The position numbers and the translations under genes are program-made. This document shows, in pieces, positions 60,390 through 64,000 of a stretch of DNA of 64,000 nucleotides (its first letter is position 1; each line of letters starts with the position of its first letter). The notes under the pieces were generated by a model that saw only the letters and a program-made list of their open reading frames with translations, had not been told where the DNA came from and made no database searches. Location of the stretch: positions 4,650,001 to 4,714,000 of the forward strand of contig JAJFZO010000168.1 of the NCBI GenBank assembly GCA_021397835.1, written 5' to 3'. The stretch is from Moringa oleifera. Lineage: Eukaryota > Streptophyta > Magnoliopsida > Brassicales > Moringaceae.

Positions 60390-63300
60390 CTTTCTCTGTT
60401 CTTCAAGTTCTATTCTCCATAGCAAGAGAGAGAAAGAGAGACAGAGTAGTGAAGGGATCAAGTGTGCTTAGTTTTAAAAGGGACGGAATAAGGAGAGAGA
60501 GAGAGAGGAGTTGGTTAGGGACATCTATTCTCGAGAAAAGAGCAGGCGAGCTAACGGCGTTAAGTTAAAACGGGAGGTTTAACGACCCTGAAGAAATGGG
60601 CAAGAGAGAGTCATTAATGTACAGAAGAAGTAGAAGAGGAAGAAACAAAAGCAGTGTGTTGACTGCAGATCCTAAAAAATGACTCTTCAATGACTCTCAG
60701 AATCTCGTCTTGTGTTAATTATCAGGGACTGCCCATGAGGCCACGGTTCAGAAACTTAAAATTTTCCCCTTAATGACCTCTTTACCCCTGGTTAATTATT
60801 CAACTTTCCAACTTTACCATTTTCAACTTTTCTTTTTTCCTCCTCTCTTAAAGCGTGTTCCTGCTGCTGCATAGGTTGGACAGGTACAACTATACCTCGG
60901 AAAAGAGCTTTTCAGTTATGTAATAATTTTATCATTTTTGAAACATAGGTGGCTGATTAAATATTATTTATTGCATCATTAAATTAACACTCACATTTAT
61001 CATATTTTTAAATAAAATTTTATAATTTACTGAAATTTACTAATAAATTTTGGGTAAAATTTATTTAAAGCTTTGAAATTTACGTTTTTTCAAATGAACT
61101 TTAACTTGTAACAAGTTTTTAAAAAATATATGATAAATTAAATCTTATTAAAAATTTTAAAAATTAAATATATTTGAAATAAAGATCTTTAACAATAATT
61201 TTTGACTTAATAATTTTATCAAAATAAAAAATATTTATATTATCATCATAAAAAATTAAAAATTTCTATATATTAAAAATATATATTATAAAAAATTAAA
61301 AAAATATTTTTTTAATCAAAAATTATTTAAATTTAAGAAATAAAAAGTATAATTTATTTGAATAATTTTTTAAATGTTTTGATAATGAAAAATATAATTA
61401 TTTTTATTAAAAAATAATTTAAAATTAATTAATTAAAATATTTTCAAATTGAAATTTAATTAAAAATATGAAACTCAAAATTTATAAAAAAAAAAAAGTT
61501 ACCTCAAAATTTTAAAAGTTGCAATAAGAAATGTGAGTGATTCTATTATTTTTCAATTTGTCTTTCTTTTGAAACGGTTTTGGACAGTCCACTGAAGTTG
61601 GTCTGATCTGATTTCGTATGGGTGGTAGATGATGCAGGTAATCCGAGAAGCAGAGGAGTGGAGCCCCCTTTGTTTGAATTTACAGACCAAAGGGTGCTTG
61701 CTGCTGTTGTCCACATCTGTGTTCTTCCATCTTCTGATTTTCTAAGGTCACAGTTTTTTATTACACCAATGTTTCTGACCTTCGGTGCTTCTTCCCAAAT
61801 CTTGTGTCGTTTCCTGTCTTTCCTGCATCTCGTCAGCTTCTCCTTGCCTTTTTTTTTTTCAAATACAAAAACAATTGTTTTAATATTTATTATTTAGATT
61901 AAAAATTAAAATTAATTTAAGATATATAAGTTTTAAAAAATTGATAACATTATATTTTTATTTAAAAATTTCCAATACAAATCAAATTAATAAAACAATT
62001 CAATATCATCTGCTGTTACATTAATATATAAATAAATTTTTTATCTTTTCAAATATTTATCTTAACAAAGTCGTGATGAATCAAATAATTTTTTTTTTGC
62101 AGATAATTTAAATCAAACAACATAATCATTAAATAAATTTTGATAGTAAAAGTTGAAAAATAAATTTGTTTTCTTTGGGTCTCTTTCTAATCTATCCACT
62201 TCTTTTATGAGTACTACCTTTTTTTAAGTGATCAATTAATGAATTGGTTAGATCCTTTTCAATGGGTTGTGTGGAATAATTTGTCCATAATACATCACTT
62301 TCTGAATATTCTACTAAATGATTAGAATATAATCACTTTCTACTCTTCAAAAGGTACAGGTCTTTTCCACTCTTAATTATATGATTAAGAAATTGATTAG
62401 CATAACACCAGAATGATTAAGGAGCAAATTAGCATAACCCAACTTAAAAAGTTAAGGCTCCATAGAAGACTTTATTTGACAAAGCAATTCTAACTTTCTT
62501 AGTGACAAATGTTCCATTCACAAGGTGTAATTGGAAAATCAATAGACATCAAATGTGAATGATAGAGAAAGAGGATAATTCCTTTCAACAATCCACCTTA
62601 CTCAACCACCAACACTTCTTTTTCCTTTTTATTTAATTAAAAAAATAAATCTTTATTAATTTATTTTCATATAGGAGAAAAAATTATAATTTTTAAAATA
62701 ATTTTCGCGTTCCGGGTCATAAGATTATATTAAGCATACCCAAAATAGAGTAATATTAAACCCATAACCCATGACCATAAATCAAATAGCACTATGAAAT
62801 GAAGATTTGGTTAATCTGAGTGACAGACAGACCTGCTCCACAAGGCAGCTATGCCCTAAGCAAGGGTGGCACATGCCATACCTCACAGTGATAATTGGCT
62901 TAATTCTTTTATCCCTAGGTACCTTGAATTCATAAAATACAATTAGCTAGGAGGGTAAGTTAAATGGATGGGCATCATCACCCAATCCACATACTTCCAA
63001 AACCAAAATTCCAGGAAGTGACAACTAAGATTTCATAATTTATCAAACTATATTATATATAAACATACCTGAAGCACCCATTGCCTAGAAGTTGGTAGAA
63101 GAATGTGTATGTCATTATGAACTAACTTTCTGATTAGTATTTTTCTGACTTTAATACTATAATTAAATGAGCCCAATAACTATAACATTCTAATAAGTTA
63201 AATCAGTGGGTTGCAGCCTAATTCAATTTGGGTATATCAAGTTATTTAAGTTTATTTTTAATTATTGAATTAAATTGACAATCATTTTGTTAATTTTCAA

Positions 63301-64000
63301 AATCATCTTTAGGAATCCCTTCACTAGATATTTTAGCTTTTATAGTAGTCTTACAATTTTATCTAATGGTAAATTATAGCTGCAGAGGTATAATTTGAAC
63401 AATTAGGTTCTAATTATCTATTAAACAAAATCATAATTATACGAGACGCTTAGAAATGGTAAGTAGACTGTACTAATCCATATTTACGTTGTATCAAATT
63501 AGACTTAAGTTGTGTTTAACATGATTTTATATTAATAATGTGTTGTATTATGTGGTGCTGAATTTTATATAACATGGTACATGGTTAAGACATTTAAGTC
63601 ATATTGGATTACGTTGTTTTGTGTGGGTTTACTTTTTATATATTTAAAATTTATATTTATAAAAATAAATTTAAAATAAAAATATTAATATTAATATTTT
63701 TTTATAAATTATTTCAAAATTATAAGTTATAATTTAAGTATATTTTTAAATTTTGTTTTATTGTAGAATTAAATTATTATTTTAACTACTTTGAAACAAA
63801 TAACTAAGAAAAAATAAATTTTAAATATATATTTTTAATCATTTATTAATATCTATAATTTTTAATAAATATAAATTTATTTTATAATTTGAATTTGAGT
63901 TATCTCATAAATCGTTGTTAGCACATAATTTATTATGTTATTTGTTGAATCGGTACGTAATCACTAAAATACTGATAAATCAAATTCAAATTATCACGTC
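60390..64000. other. CaMRLK-like promoter, then AT-rich sequence without recognised genes
   Basis: Purine-rich leader sequence at 60390-60680 includes a GA run near 60495. Low-GC DNA follows at 60950-61510, 61880-62160 and 63640-63900. The 91-residue frame at 61622-61897 ends in a poly-F tract from a T-run and shows no domain. Nothing else could be supported. Confidence 0.5.

Noticed and set aside
61622..61897. 91-codon frame near the right end
   Set aside because: It ends in a Phe run from a T homopolymer and merges into AT-rich DNA; no domain.
1..64000. CRISPR arrays, bacterial operons, viral insertions or organellar transfer
   Set aside because: No regularly spaced direct repeats, ribosome-binding sites, viral polymerase/capsid frames or organelle genes were seen; all genes are intron-containing plant nuclear genes.

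Overview
This is nuclear DNA of a flowering plant, almost certainly a woody eudicot. The genes are rich in GT-AG introns, the intergenic DNA is very AT-rich, and the families are plant-specific: BIN2-type GSK3, LRR-XII receptor kinases, a plant O-fucosyltransferase and a nucleobase-ascorbate transporter. Sequence alone does not give the species. No bacterial, viral or CRISPR feature was seen, and I could not delimit a complete transposon.

Layout. (1) 240-3066 minus: 5' part of an LRR receptor kinase resembling Arabidopsis At5g45780; its kinase half lies beyond the window edge. (2) 4710-8892 minus: an intact 12-exon BIN2-type GSK3/shaggy kinase whose exons sum to 380 codons, with key residues at the same numbers as in Arabidopsis BIN2. 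(3) 12063-13290: a relic of an LRR receptor kinase 5' end joined to a decayed nodulin-like MFS transporter on the other strand. (4) 17.5-46.7 kb: a tandem array in which the unit is LRR-XII receptor kinase (+), O-fucosyltransferase (+), nucleobase-ascorbate transporter (-). Three units in different states of decay are visible, and each family keeps one intact member: receptor kinase at 33742-38419, O-fucosyltransferase at 24584-28931, transporter at 42600-46710. The rest are pseudogenes, chimeras or fragments. (5) 48257-48337: tRNA-Leu(AAG). (6) 49816-55580 minus: an 8-exon SAP30BP/HCNGP-family nuclear protein. (7) 58088-60389 minus: a CaMRLK/MEE62-type LRR receptor pseudokinase. (8) 60390-64000: AT-rich sequence with no gene recognised.

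The single-copy genes are unrelated housekeeping or signalling genes: brassinosteroid and general GSK3 signalling, nucleobase transport, RNA/transcription regulation and cell-surface receptors. The first and last receptor genes resemble Arabidopsis At5g45780 and At5g45800, which I recall as near neighbours, so this may be a conserved block expanded by the array. The most unusual material is the array itself. The intact receptor carries an extra LRR exon that looks like an internal duplication. A neighbouring copy is a mosaic that lost that exon, and several junctions show how copies were truncated or fused. All exon boundaries were worked out by hand from splice sites and reading-frame continuity and have not been checked against transcripts.
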